Source: CAWGLW01 sp963823525
GTDB lineage: Bacteria > Pseudomonadota > Gammaproteobacteria > Steroidobacterales > Steroidobacteraceae
Reading direction: 5' to 3'
NCBI GenBank assembly: GCA_963823525.1
Contig: CAWGLW010000001.1
Span: 558,001-622,000, forward strand
Length of the DNA stretch: 64,000 nt
The position numbers were made by a program, and so were the translations under genes. The notes under the pieces are model-generated. The model had not been told where the DNA came from. It made no database searches and worked only from the letters and a program-made list of their open reading frames with translations. Positions 1 to 8,744 of the stretch are shown here, piece by piece (position 1 is the stretch's first letter; every line of letters starts with the position of its first letter).

Positions 1-599
1 ACACGACTGCGGGAATCCTCTGCGAACTGCTCGGCTGCACGCCGCGCATCGCCTGTAGCCTCGGCAATCATCTCGGGCTTGATCCGGTCCAGGCCGGTAA
101 AAAGGAATGATGTCTGGTACTCGTAGCTGCGAATCAGCGCCACGCCGGCCTTGACCAGCTCGCCGGAGCGCTGCATCGCGCGTTTCGCCGCGTCGATATC
201 GCGTGTTCTCAGCGTCACTGACGTCTCGGCGGAGTAACGCTCGGGTGGCCGGCTGCCCGGAGACATGTTCTGCGTGTTGTAATCCGTGATCCGCGGCACC
301 GAGACACTGAAATCGCTCGCTGTGAAATCCTTGTTCAGGAAATCCGCGATCGTCGCCGCACCGCGGTCGATGCGCTGCTGCAGGGTGCCCAGGTCGTTCG
401 CCGAGACGGAATACACGATCGGCCAAATCGCCAGATCCGCTGGAACTTCGCGCTCGGAGAGCCCCTTGACCGTTACGTAGCGCTCGGTCGCGCGCGCCTC
501 GAACAGGCCGTCGCCAATAAAGTACCCGCCCGTCGCCAACCCGATCGCCACCAGCAGTCCTGGAACCAGGTTTCCGGCACTGCCGCGTTCGCTCGCCAT
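1..599 (-). CDS. SIMPL-domain (DUF541) periplasmic protein, 3' part outside window
   Basis: The open frame starts at the ATG at 597-599 and runs off the left edge without a stop, so only the first 199 or so residues are present. The protein begins MASERGSAGNLVPG, followed by a hydrophobic segment (about residues 10-28) that can serve as a membrane anchor or uncleaved signal. A conserved SIMPL beginning follows (RYVTVKGLSEREVPADLA), then the beta/alpha pattern of that family with the ERYSAETSVTLRT strand. SIMPL proteins are envelope proteins of poorly defined function, some linked to oxidative stress. It lies 88 bp downstream of, and on the same strand as, the carboxyltransferase gene. The family call is firm; the function is unknown. 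Confidence 0.8.
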   Translation of the reverse strand, partial: MASERGSAGNLVPGLLVAIGLATGGYFIGDGLFEARATERYVTVKGLSEREVPADLAIWPIVYSVSANDLGTLQQRIDRGAATIADFLNKDFTASDFSVSVPRITDYNTQNMSPGSRPPERYSAETSVTLRTRDIDAAKRAMQRSGELVKAGVALIRSYEYQTSFLFTGLDRIKPEMIAEATGDARRAAEQFAEDSRSR

Positions 600-687
600 C
601 TTGCTGTCACCGCTAATTGAAAAGAGCTGTCACTTCGATCCACGCGATCGCTGTTGCCATCACTGGACCGTCGTTAAGCGCTTTAGT

Positions 688-2244
688 TTACGGCCTGTAG
701 TGCATCCGTCCAATCGTGGCTTTCGACGCGCCCGCAGCCAGGTCGGCGAACTCACAAAGCCAGCGTCTGGTTTGCGCCGGTCGGATGATTTCCTCGACGT
801 AAAAGCGTTCAGCCGAACGAAACGGTGAGCGCAATCGGCTCAGACGTTCGAGGATTTCGCGTCTTGCGGCGTCGGGGTCGGGCGCCGCTTCGATCTGCGC
901 CTTGTAGGCGGCCTCGACACCACCTTCCAGGGGCAGAGAGCCCCAGTCGCCGCTGGGCCAGGCCAGGCGATAGCGGAACCGGGTGTGATTCATCATGCCG
1001 GCACCGGCTACGCCAAAAGCACGCCGGAGAATCACCACGCACCAGGGCACCGTTGACTGGTAGATCGTCGCGATGGCCCGTGTGCCGTCACGAATCGTGC
1101 CCGCTTTTTCTGCCTGCGATCCGATCGTGAATCCCCCGACGTCGACGCAGTGCACGACCGGCAGCCGGAACGTTTCGGCCAGTTCGACCAGGCGAACGAT
1201 CTTGCGGGACGCTGCCGCGGTCCAGGTGCCACCCATCTGGCCGGAGTCGCTCGCGATCACGGCCACCGCAACGCCATCGAGACGCCCAAGTCCCGTCACC
1301 ACCGATCGGCCCCAGGCCCGGCCCATCTCAAAAAAGCTCTCGCGATCGAACACCGCGCCGAGAATGGGCCTGATTTCATAGGGCCAGCGGCGATCGCGCG
1401 GGATCGCGGCATCGAGCCAGTCTTCCTCGCGTTCCGGGGGGTCGTCGACCCTGACGCGCAGCGCCGGCTGGCCAGCGCGGTCGGGAAGGTAGCTCAGGAA
1501 TCGCCCGGCGCGGGCGAAGGCCTCGGACTCGCTTTGGACGACGTCATCAATGCTGCCGGTCGCCGCATGCAGGTCGGCACCGCCAAGCTCCTCCGCGCTG
1601 ACCTTCTCGCCGGCAGCGGCAACCACCGGTGGCCCGGCGGTAAACATCTGGCTGATGCCGCGCACCATGACCGCGTAATGGCTGGCGACCAGCCTCGCCG
1701 CACCGAGTCCGGCCACCGGCCCGAGTCCGAGGCTGACCACCGGGACCGTCCCGAGATTTTCAACCACCTGCTCGAAGCCCGGGACGTAGGGCACGTAGGT
1801 GGCGCCGAGGCGTTCGACCTCCGCGACCGAGCCGCCGCCGCCGGTGCCATCGAGCAGGCGCAGCAATGGCAGGCCGTATTCGGCGGCCATCATTTCCGCC
1901 TGCGCATTCTTCTCATGATGATAAGACTCCGAAGAGCCACCACGAATCGTGAAATCATCGGCACTGACCACGATTTTTCGCCCGCCGATCTCGCCACGTC
2001 CTACGATGCAGCTCGAAGGCCGGAAACTGAGCAGCGTGCCGTCGGCGTCGTATTGGCCCTCGCCGGCGAGGCTTCCCCATTCCCGAAAGCTGCCCGCGTC
2101 GAGCAGCGCGGTAATTCGCTCACGGACGTTGAGCTTGCCGCGCGCGTGCTGACGCTCAAGCCGACCGGCGCCGCCCATTTGTTGCGCCAGCTCCTGACGA
2201 CGGCCGATTTCCGCGATTTCCGCTTCCCAGTCTGAGTCAGTCAT
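688..2244 (-). CDS. Acyl-CoA carboxylase, carboxyltransferase (beta) subunit
   Basis: The 518-residue protein is the usual length for the biotin-dependent carboxyltransferase of propionyl-, methylcrotonyl- or geranyl-CoA carboxylase. It has the N-terminal helix with the RGKLNVRERI signature (about residues 36-45), the first crotonase-like half with RLLDGTGGGGSVAEVE, and the C-terminal half with an oxyanion-type region around GGFTIGSQAEKAGTIRDGTR. This subunit moves carboxyl from carboxybiotin to an acyl-CoA. No biotin carboxylase/BCCP alpha subunit lies next to it, so the acyl substrate cannot be assigned and the partner must be encoded elsewhere. The gene is divergent from the WS/DGAT gene across a 162-bp intergenic region. 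Confidence 0.85.
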   Translation of the reverse strand: MTDSDWEAEIAEIGRRQELAQQMGGAGRLERQHARGKLNVRERITALLDAGSFREWGSLAGEGQYDADGTLLSFRPSSCIVGRGEIGGRKIVVSADDFTIRGGSSESYHHEKNAQAEMMAAEYGLPLLRLLDGTGGGGSVAEVERLGATYVPYVPGFEQVVENLGTVPVVSLGLGPVAGLGAARLVASHYAVMVRGISQMFTAGPPVVAAAGEKVSAEELGGADLHAATGSIDDVVQSESEAFARAGRFLSYLPDRAGQPALRVRVDDPPEREEDWLDAAIPRDRRWPYEIRPILGAVFDRESFFEMGRAWGRSVVTGLGRLDGVAVAVIASDSGQMGGTWTAAASRKIVRLVELAETFRLPVVHCVDVGGFTIGSQAEKAGTIRDGTRAIATIYQSTVPWCVVILRRAFGVAGAGMMNHTRFRYRLAWPSGDWGSLPLEGGVEAAYKAQIEAAPDPDAARREILERLSRLRSPFRSAERFYVEEIIRPAQTRRWLCEFADLAAGASKATIGRMHYRP

Positions 2245-2406
2245 TCACGCCCGACCTTCATCTCTTCACCCGGTGCCGAGCATACTCGAATCCGTGTGAT
2301 CGGCAGGCGGCCCCGGGGCACCCGGGCCTCGAATCGGTCAAATGGCAGCATCGCCGCGCCGGATACGCTAGCATCAAATTAAACACGGCCAGCGGGGGAT
2401 CGGACC

Positions 2407-3951
2407 ATGACACAGCGTATTCGACTGAATGCTCAGGACGTCGTCTTTCTGATGGCGGACACGCGCCAGACCCCCATTCACGTCGCCGGGCTGCAGGTCT
2501 TCAAGATCCCAGAGAGCGCCTCGCCGCAATTCGTTGCCGAACTGTTCGCCCACCTGCGCAGCTGCCCGGTCTCGGCGGCCCCGTTCAACTATCGGCTCAG
2601 GAGCGGCCTGATCGGAAAATTGATGCCGAGCTGGGAGATTGATACGGACGTCGATCTCGACTATCACCTGCGTCATTCGGCCTTGCCATACCCGGGCGGC
2701 GAACGAGAACTCGGCGTGCTCGTATCACGCCTGCATTCGATCCCAATGGACCTGACCCGGCCGCTCTGGGAATTCCATCTCATCGAAGGGCTCGAAAACA
2801 ACCGATTCGCCATCTACTGCAAACTTCACCACGCGCTGGTCGACGGCGTGAACAGCATTCGGCTGATCAACCTCGTCAACGATCCGACGAAGAGTTTCAC
2901 GCCGCCGATCTGGGCCGAAGCCTCGCCCGACAAGGACGCGAGACGCCCCGGTAAGGGCGGTTTGATAGAACACCTGCCCAATCTCATCAAGCAGGAACTC
3001 GGTGCGCTGCCGAGCCTGTCGAAAGGTCTGCTGACCAGCGCGCAGGCGGCCGCCGGGATGTCACGGGACGATGATCTCGCCTCGATCAATGAAGCCCCGC
3101 GCACTTTGTTCAATGTCAGAATCAGCGGACAACGGCGCGTCGCAACGCACATGACCAGCGTCGAGCGCCTCAAGGCGATTGGCCGTGCGGCGGGAGGCAC
3201 GCTCAATGACGTCGTGCTGGCCGCCTGCGGTGGCGCGCTGCGGCGGTACCTCGATGACCTGGGCGCCCTGCCCGATGAAACCCTGATTGCTTCGGTCCCG
3301 GTGGCCCTGCACCGCGACGCAGGCGATGCCAGTGGCAATGCCGTCACGAGCCTGTCCGTACGCCTGGGCACGGATACTGCGAATGTCCGCACGCGTTTCG
3401 AGGTGATCAAGCGGTCAAGCGAGGCCGGTAAGAAGCACCTTTCGCAAATGACCAATGTCGCGGCCCTCAATTACACATTGGTCATGGCGACGCCGGTGTT
3501 GCTGGCGTCCCTGCCCGTGATCGGTGGCCTGCTGCAACCGCCATTCAACCTGATCATTTCGAACGTCCCCGGCCCGCGGGAGAAGCTCTACCTGCAGGGC
3601 GCAGAAATGGAGGCCTATTACCCGGTCTCGCAAGTTGCGCAGGGGCAGGCGCTGAATATTACGGTGTTGAGTTACGCCGGCCAGCTCGCCTTTGGCTTTG
3701 TCGCCTGCCGGGATAGCGTACCGAGCGTCCAGCGGCTCGCGGTCTACATGGGCGAAGCCATTGAAGAACTGGAGAAAACCTTCGGCGAAGCGCCCGCCCG
3801 CCGGTCCGTCAAGAAAAAAACCGCCAGGAAGAAGGCCACCGGAAAGACGTCGCGATCAGCGAAATCGACCAGTGCGACGAAGCAGAAAAAGACAACGGCC
3901 AGGAAACAGGCCCGGCCGAAAAAGGCGGCAAAGCGGAAGCGGAAAGCCTGA
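2407..3951 (+). CDS. Wax ester synthase/diacylglycerol acyltransferase (WS/DGAT) with lysine-rich tail
   Basis: The 514-residue protein transfers acyl groups from acyl-CoA to fatty alcohols or diacylglycerol, making storage wax esters or triacylglycerol at the inner membrane/lipid-body surface. The diagnostic HHxxxDG active site is HHALVDG at residues 141-147. The N-terminal RLNAQDVVFLMADT and the C-terminal NLIISNVPGPREKLYLQGA segment are typical of the family. The last 50 or so residues are unusual: almost entirely K, R, A, T and S, in the style of a histone H1/AlgP tail. The enzyme body is complete without it. A single gene is seen here; no fatty acyl-CoA reductase is adjacent. Confidence 0.9.
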   Translation: MTQRIRLNAQDVVFLMADTRQTPIHVAGLQVFKIPESASPQFVAELFAHLRSCPVSAAPFNYRLRSGLIGKLMPSWEIDTDVDLDYHLRHSALPYPGGERELGVLVSRLHSIPMDLTRPLWEFHLIEGLENNRFAIYCKLHHALVDGVNSIRLINLVNDPTKSFTPPIWAEASPDKDARRPGKGGLIEHLPNLIKQELGALPSLSKGLLTSAQAAAGMSRDDDLASINEAPRTLFNVRISGQRRVATHMTSVERLKAIGRAAGGTLNDVVLAACGGALRRYLDDLGALPDETLIASVPVALHRDAGDASGNAVTSLSVRLGTDTANVRTRFEVIKRSSEAGKKHLSQMTNVAALNYTLVMATPVLLASLPVIGGLLQPPFNLIISNVPGPREKLYLQGAEMEAYYPVSQVAQGQALNITVLSYAGQLAFGFVACRDSVPSVQRLAVYMGEAIEELEKTFGEAPARRSVKKKTARKKATGKTSRSAKSTSATKQKKTTARKQARPKKAAKRKRKA

Positions 3952-4011
3952 CACGCCGGGTCGGCCAGGTCCCCTGGGCCAGTATTTTCATCGACGAGGG
4001 GATCACGCGGT

Positions 4012-4863
4012 TCAGGCACTGCAAACGGGACAATTCGGATCCCTGCGCAGCGTAAAGGACCGGAACTGCATGTCACGCGCGTCGATCAGCAGCAGGCGTC
4101 CCTGTAATCCATTGCCGATACCGAGCAGCAGCTTCAAGGCTTCCGTTGCCTGTATGCAGCCGACGAGGCCGGCTACCGGCCCGAGCACGCCCTGCCCCGT
4201 GCAATTCTCCCAGCTGGACGCCGGGTGACTTTCGTCGGTTGATTCGCCATCTTCCCTGTACAGGCACGCATAGCAGGGGCTGTCATCCCTGTCGGCCCTG
4301 AAGACGGACGCCTGACCCTCGAGGCCGAGGACAGCCCCGTAAACCAGCGGCGTGCGTGCGGCAACGCAGGCACGATTAATCGCAAACCGTGCGGCGAAGT
4401 TATCCGTGCCATCCACGACGATGTCCGCCGCCTGTACGGCCTCACGCAAGCCGGCATCCGAGAGCCGACAGGCATGGCCAACGATTTCGACCCCCGGGTT
4501 CAGCGCGCTCAACGTCTCGGCGGCCGACGCGGTCTTGGCCAGACCAACGCCGGATGTGCGGTGCACAATCTGCCGGTGCAGATTGGAGACGTCGACTGCA
4601 TCGGGATCGACCAGCACCAGTCTGCCGACGCCGGCTGCCGCCAGATAAAGGGCCACCGGTGAGCCAAGACCGCCCAGGCCCAGCACCAGGACCTGTGATT
4701 TGGCGAGTCGGCGTTGCCCTTCCTCGTCTATCTCCGGCAGGAATATCTGGCGGCTGTAGCGAAGCAGCTGCTCATCCGTGAGGTCATCGGGTCTCAATGC
4801 CATCACCTTGTGAACCGGGTCGTGGGAGTCCTGCGCCATCGTCCATGTATCAATGCCCGCCAA
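4012..4863 (-). CDS. ThiF/MoeB/HesA family E1-like adenylyltransferase
   Basis: This is an E1-like enzyme that adenylates the C-terminal glycine of a small beta-grasp sulfur carrier such as ThiS or MoaD. It shows the family start DEQLLRYSRQIFLPEI, the nucleotide loop GLGGLG at residues 62-67, the RxxxQ-type segment NLHRQIVH, two CxxC zinc pairs (C197/C200 and C278/C281) and a candidate catalytic cysteine C221 in NCTGQGVLGPV. The ATG at 4863 overlaps the aldolase gene by 14 bp; the internal ATG at 4803 fits the usual family length better. No rhodanese domain is present. It is the last gene of the mtnP-mtnA-aldolase run, but a role in that pathway is only suggested by position. Whether it serves thiamine, molybdopterin or another carrier cannot be decided here. 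Confidence 0.85.
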   Translation of the reverse strand: MAGIDTWTMAQDSHDPVHKVMALRPDDLTDEQLLRYSRQIFLPEIDEEGQRRLAKSQVLVLGLGGLGSPVALYLAAAGVGRLVLVDPDAVDVSNLHRQIVHRTSGVGLAKTASAAETLSALNPGVEIVGHACRLSDAGLREAVQAADIVVDGTDNFAARFAINRACVAARTPLVYGAVLGLEGQASVFRADRDDSPCYACLYREDGESTDESHPASSWENCTGQGVLGPVAGLVGCIQATEALKLLLGIGNGLQGRLLLIDARDMQFRSFTLRRDPNCPVCSA

Positions 4864-5503
4864 GCCGGCCGTAATCGGTGAACTTCGCGACCACTTTCGC
4901 CATTTCTTCCTCGTCGAGCACGTTCGGCTTCAGCCCCGCAGCGAGCATCGCGAGGTACTGACCGGCCAGGTTCTCCACCTCGACGGCCACGGAATGTGCC
5001 TGACCGAGGGAGGCACCGACGGCGATCACGCCGTGATTGCCGAGCAGGGCCGCACGACGTCCCTCGAGTCCGCGCAGGGCAAGATCGGCCAGCTCCGCGC
5101 TGCCAAACGTCGCATAGGGCATGCAACGGACGGAACCGCCGGCCAGCGCAATCATGTAGTGGAACGCCGGAATACCGGTTCCCGTGCAGGACAGCGCAGT
5201 GGCTCGGGGACTGTGTGTGTGCACGATAGCCAGGACCTCGGCTCGATCACGGTAGATTGCCGCGTGCACCTGCCACTCCGACGATGGCCGCAGGCCCACG
5301 GGATCGCCGTGGCCGTCAAAGTCCAGCTCGATGAGTTGCCCGCCGCTCAGATCCTGGTAGGGTACGCCCGAGGGCGTGATCAGGAAACCACCTGAAATAC
5401 GGCAGGACAGGTTACCGGACTTGTTCGGCACGAGCCCCGCATCGTCGAGTGCCCGCGACACGCGGATGATCTCGGCACGCAGTTCCACTGTGCTGCTTCC
5501 CAT
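4850..5503 (-). CDS. Class II aldolase (FucA/Ald2-like), likely MTA-shunt aldolase
   Basis: The 217-residue zinc aldolase of the class II aldolase/adducin fold shows NKSGNLS (27-33), SSEWQVH (74-80), HTHSPRATAL (from H95) and NHG (156-158). The catalytic glutamate and zinc ligands are E76, H95, H97 and H157, spaced almost exactly as in fuculose-phosphate aldolase. Enzymes of this family cleave phospho-ketoses to DHAP plus an aldehyde. It sits directly after mtnA and mtnP, where aerobic methionine salvage would carry the dehydratase mtnB. I therefore infer that it is the methylthioribulose-1-phosphate or 5-deoxyribulose-1-phosphate aldolase (Ald2) of the DHAP shunt. MtnB is also a member of this fold, so assay or phylogeny is needed to exclude it. 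Confidence 0.75.
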   Translation of the reverse strand: MGSSTVELRAEIIRVSRALDDAGLVPNKSGNLSCRISGGFLITPSGVPYQDLSGGQLIELDFDGHGDPVGLRPSSEWQVHAAIYRDRAEVLAIVHTHSPRATALSCTGTGIPAFHYMIALAGGSVRCMPYATFGSAELADLALRGLEGRRAALLGNHGVIAVGASLGQAHSVAVEVENLAGQYLAMLAAGLKPNVLDEEEMAKVVAKFTDYGRLGGH

Positions 5504-5589
5504 TTCTTATCCCAATGCGCTGAGGCCGAACAGGCTCGAAAGCGGCTCCGACCAGGCGCCACGCCCGTCACCGGGCCCAATGATCGCAC

Positions 5590-6702
5590 TCATCGGTTCT
5601 CGCCGGCCACCACGCCGCGTTCCGGAAACAAGGCCAGCAACCCTGAACGGCTCGCCGACGCGACACCGCGCTCTGTTATCAGGCCACTGACCAGCTCCGC
5701 CGGCGTCACATCAAAAGCCGGGTTTGCCACCGGGCTGCCCGGCGAAACGACCTCGACCGACACCGGTTGCCCGCTTGCGTCGCGCCCGGTGACATGGGTC
5801 ACTTCCCGCGCCGGGCGCTCCTCAATCGGTATCTGGCGAAGTCCGTCGCTCAGCGACCAGTCGACGGTCGATGAGGGCAGGGCCGCATAAAAAGGAATGC
5901 CACTTTCTCTTGCCGCCAGTGCTTTGAGATAGGTGCCGATCTTGTTAGCCACATCGCCATTCGCCGTGGTGCGATCGCTGCCCACGATGCAGACGTCCAC
6001 TTTGCCGTGCTGCATCAGGTGACCGCCTGCGTTATCGACGATTACGGTGTGCGGGACACCCTGCGCCGCGAGTTCAAAGGCCGTCAAGGCGCCCCCCTGG
6101 TTACGGGGTCGTGTCTCATCAACGTACACATGGACGGCAAGCCCGGCCGCATGGGCCGCGTAAACCGGCGCAAGCGCGGTGCCCCAGTCCAGGCACGCCA
6201 GCCAGCCGGCGTTGCAATGGGTCAACACGTTGAGCGCTCGCCCGCCCGCCGCAGCGCTTAATCGCTTCAGTATTTCCATGCCATGACGTCCGATCGCCGC
6301 ACAGGCTGCAACGTCCTCATCCGCCATCGTCCGGGCTTCTGCATAGGCGCGCTCTGCTCGATCGCCGGGCGCCAGGTCGCGCAGCACGGATTTCATCTGC
6401 GCCAGCGCCCAGCGAAGATTGACGGCGGTCGGCCGGGTACGACCGAGCAGTTCGATGGCGGCCTGTAAACCCGAATCGCTCGGATCCTCACGCATGCCCA
6501 GCGCAACCCCGTAGGCCGCGGTAACGCCGATCAGCGGCGCGCCGCGCACCGTCATGTCGCGGATTGCATCGGCCGCCTCCTGCGCTGTCCGCAACGGCTG
6601 CCGTTCGATTACAAACGGCAACTTAGTCTGGTCGATGACGCTGACCGTCCAGCCGTCATCCGCCACGCAGAGGGTTCGTTGGGGCTTCCCGTCGATCAGC
6701 AT
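5590..6702 (-). CDS. mtnA: S-methyl-5-thioribose-1-phosphate isomerase
   Basis: The enzyme converts methylthioribose-1-phosphate, an aldose, to methylthioribulose-1-phosphate in 5'-methylthioadenosine recycling. The 370-residue protein belongs to the eIF2B-related isomerase family and carries RGAPLIGVTAAYG (from residue 53), THCNAGWLA with the catalytic cysteine C163, and GSDRTTANGDVANKIGTY with the catalytic aspartate D243. The position matches the C160/D240 pair of the Bacillus enzyme. It is preceded on the same strand by mtnP (30-bp gap) and followed by the class II aldolase (86-bp gap), which supports one transcription unit. Confidence 0.93.
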   Translation of the reverse strand: MLIDGKPQRTLCVADDGWTVSVIDQTKLPFVIERQPLRTAQEAADAIRDMTVRGAPLIGVTAAYGVALGMREDPSDSGLQAAIELLGRTRPTAVNLRWALAQMKSVLRDLAPGDRAERAYAEARTMADEDVAACAAIGRHGMEILKRLSAAAGGRALNVLTHCNAGWLACLDWGTALAPVYAAHAAGLAVHVYVDETRPRNQGGALTAFELAAQGVPHTVIVDNAGGHLMQHGKVDVCIVGSDRTTANGDVANKIGTYLKALAARESGIPFYAALPSSTVDWSLSDGLRQIPIEERPAREVTHVTGRDASGQPVSVEVVSPGSPVANPAFDVTPAELVSGLITERGVASASRSGLLALFPERGVVAGENR

Positions 6703-6732
6703 GCCGTGAAGGTTTCCTCGGGTTGGCCGCGA

Positions 6733-7605
6733 TTACTCGAGGACACGTCCGGCCACCGTGCGGAGTTTTGCAAGCAGCACCGGGTCGCGCGCGTCCGGGC
6801 GGGTAATGATCGCTCCGTCCAGTGCACGGTCGGAACCCACCGGGCAAGGCGGGTGCTCTGCCGGGAAATCCGCCGCCAGCCGGGCGAACAGGCGTTGGGC
6901 CTTGTCGCGATTGGCTGCCATGACGGCGAGCAGGCTCGCCACGTCGACGGCGTCGTGTGCCGGGTGCCAGCAATCGAAATCGGTGACCATCGCCACGACC
7001 GCGTAGGTGATCTCCGCCTCACGCGCCAGTTTCGCCTCCGGCATCGATGTCATGTGAATGATGTCGTAACCCTGCTGACGGTAAGACAGCGATTCCGCCA
7101 GCGTCGAGAACTGCGGTCCCTCCATGCAGACCGCCGTGCCGCCACGCTGGAACGGAATGTTCTCGGCGACCGCGGCCCGGGCGAGCAGTTCCTGCAGCCC
7201 GGGTCCGACCGGGTGTGAAAAAGCCACGTGTGCGACACAGCCGTTGCCAAAGAATGAACTCTCGCGGCGTACGGTTCGATCCACGAAGTTGTCCACCAGA
7301 ACAAATGTACCCGGCGGCAGTGACTCACGGTATGAACCGCATGCCGAGAAAGAGACCAGGTCCGTGACACCGGCCTGCTTCATTGCATCAATATTGGCGC
7401 GGTAATTGATACCCGACGGGGCCAGTCGGTGACCGCGCCCATGCCGCGGCAGGAAGACGACGTCGGTCCTGCCGACGCGGCCAAGGCGAAGCGCGTCGGA
7501 CGGCTCGCCCCAGGGCGTGCTCACCGACTGCTCGCGCAAATCCGTCAGGCCCGGAAGCTCGTAAATCCCGGAACCGCCAATTATTCCAAGCACCGCCCTG
7601 GCCAT
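6733..7605 (-). CDS. mtnP: S-methyl-5'-thioadenosine phosphorylase
   Basis: The 290-residue protein is a purine nucleoside phosphorylase-fold enzyme of the MTAP family that phosphorolyses MTA to adenine and methylthioribose-1-phosphate. It starts LGIIGGSGIYELPG, has the phosphate-binding LPRHGRGHRLAPSGINYRAN, the acid cluster CMEGPQFST, and the base/sugar region MTSMPEAKLAREAEITYA ending in VTDFDCWH, all characteristic. It is first in the mtnP-mtnA-aldolase-ThiF run, so it supplies the substrate for MtnA. In some organisms this type also uses inosine/hypoxanthine substrates; sequence alone does not settle this. Confidence 0.92.
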   Translation of the reverse strand: MARAVLGIIGGSGIYELPGLTDLREQSVSTPWGEPSDALRLGRVGRTDVVFLPRHGRGHRLAPSGINYRANIDAMKQAGVTDLVSFSACGSYRESLPPGTFVLVDNFVDRTVRRESSFFGNGCVAHVAFSHPVGPGLQELLARAAVAENIPFQRGGTAVCMEGPQFSTLAESLSYRQQGYDIIHMTSMPEAKLAREAEITYAVVAMVTDFDCWHPAHDAVDVASLLAVMAANRDKAQRLFARLAADFPAEHPPCPVGSDRALDGAIITRPDARDPVLLAKLRTVAGRVLE

Positions 7606-7758
7606 GTTCCTCGCCCGTTGCTGTCAACACGGTCAAGATTACCCGTTTTGTCGCACTCAGGAATCGCCTTCGATCAACTCAACGCTCAGCACATGGATGG
7701 CCGGGCGCTTTCCTGCGCACGGCCGTTACCGCAATGCGCCCGCCTTGCTGCGCGAGAT

Positions 7759-8394
7759 TCAGGTCCACTCAGTGAGGCCCTCGCGCTCGCACAACAGGCC
7801 GAACGAGGACCGTGCTCGCATGCGCTCAGCGTGCTCCGCGAGTTGCGGCCACTCGGTAGCCGGCCGAGGCATGTTGCGCGACCAGCGCATGAGCATCGTG
7901 AGCATGAAGTCGACGGTCGTCGGCCTCGCGCCGAGCAGGTACGGTCCGTGGGCGGCGAGGTGCGCGTCGATACGCTGCCACTGCGCCACCAGGCGCGTCG
8001 CGACCTGCTCGTGCACGGCCTGCACGTTCGCTTCGCCGGCGACTTCGTCCGGATACCACCACTGTCGCAGCAGCGGCTGCACGGTGTTCGCGAGGTTGAA
8101 GGACCACTGGTAGAAAAGTCCGCGCTCGGGACTGCCCGGCGGTGGCGCCAGGCCAGCGTGCGGGTGCAGGTCAGCCAGGTGCATGATCAGCGCGCCGCAC
8201 TCGCCATACGGCGTGCCGTCGATTGTCAGCGTCGGTACCACGCCATTGGGATTCAGCGCGAGGTATTCCGGGCGCTTCTGCTCGCGTGCGTCCATGTCGA
8301 TGCGACGCAGTTCGTACGGCACCTCGAATTCGATCAGCAGCCAGTGCACCACAAAGCTCGCGGCGCCCGGTGAGTAATACAGTGTGCAATGCAT
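7759..8394 (-). CDS. Glutathione S-transferase family protein
   Basis: This is a cytosolic GST with an N-terminal thioredoxin-like domain (HCTLYYSPGAASFVVHWLL, the ALNPNGVVPTLTIDG cis-proline segment, then GECGALIMHLADLHP) and an all-helical C-terminal domain ending near residue 205. I chose the ATG at 8394 because the fold starts at that point; an in-frame start at 8436 adds 14 residues. GSTs of this class conjugate or reduce electrophiles with glutathione, and the true substrate cannot be read from sequence. It is divergent from the TIR gene and lies 153 bp beyond the start of mtnP, so it is probably a separate unit. Confidence 0.8.
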   Translation of the reverse strand: MHCTLYYSPGAASFVVHWLLIEFEVPYELRRIDMDAREQKRPEYLALNPNGVVPTLTIDGTPYGECGALIMHLADLHPHAGLAPPPGSPERGLFYQWSFNLANTVQPLLRQWWYPDEVAGEANVQAVHEQVATRLVAQWQRIDAHLAAHGPYLLGARPTTVDFMLTMLMRWSRNMPRPATEWPQLAEHAERMRARSSFGLLCEREGLTEWT

Positions 8395-8744
8395 GGCGTC
8401 CTCGCGCGACTCGATGTGAAAGCGCAAGTCTGGCACGCCGCGCCGCCGGCCGCGACCGCAGCCCGGCGCGTCCGCATGTCGCCCTGTGTTCCGCTGGCTC
8501 TAAAATCCCGTTGATCGCTGTCCGACTCGGGCCCGCCTGCGGGTCCACCACGATCACTTGCGTACCGGGCACCTGCCGGCGCGCAGCGGCAATCGCCAGG
8601 TGGCGGACACACGTGAGCGTGCAGCGGCTATGTGTGCAGGACGCGCGGTTTTCCTGTCTGTGTGACCCACTCGCGGCCTGGACCGGCGTAAGCTACTGAT
8701 GCCAAGGTCCAAGAGTGGCGATGGCCAAATGAGGTCCCGGAGGT

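Noticed and set aside
1150..2235. Long open frame (361 codons) on the plus strand opposite the carboxyltransferase gene.
   Set aside because: It is a GC-rich antisense shadow. The opposite frame carries the full carboxyltransferase family motifs, and this one matches nothing.
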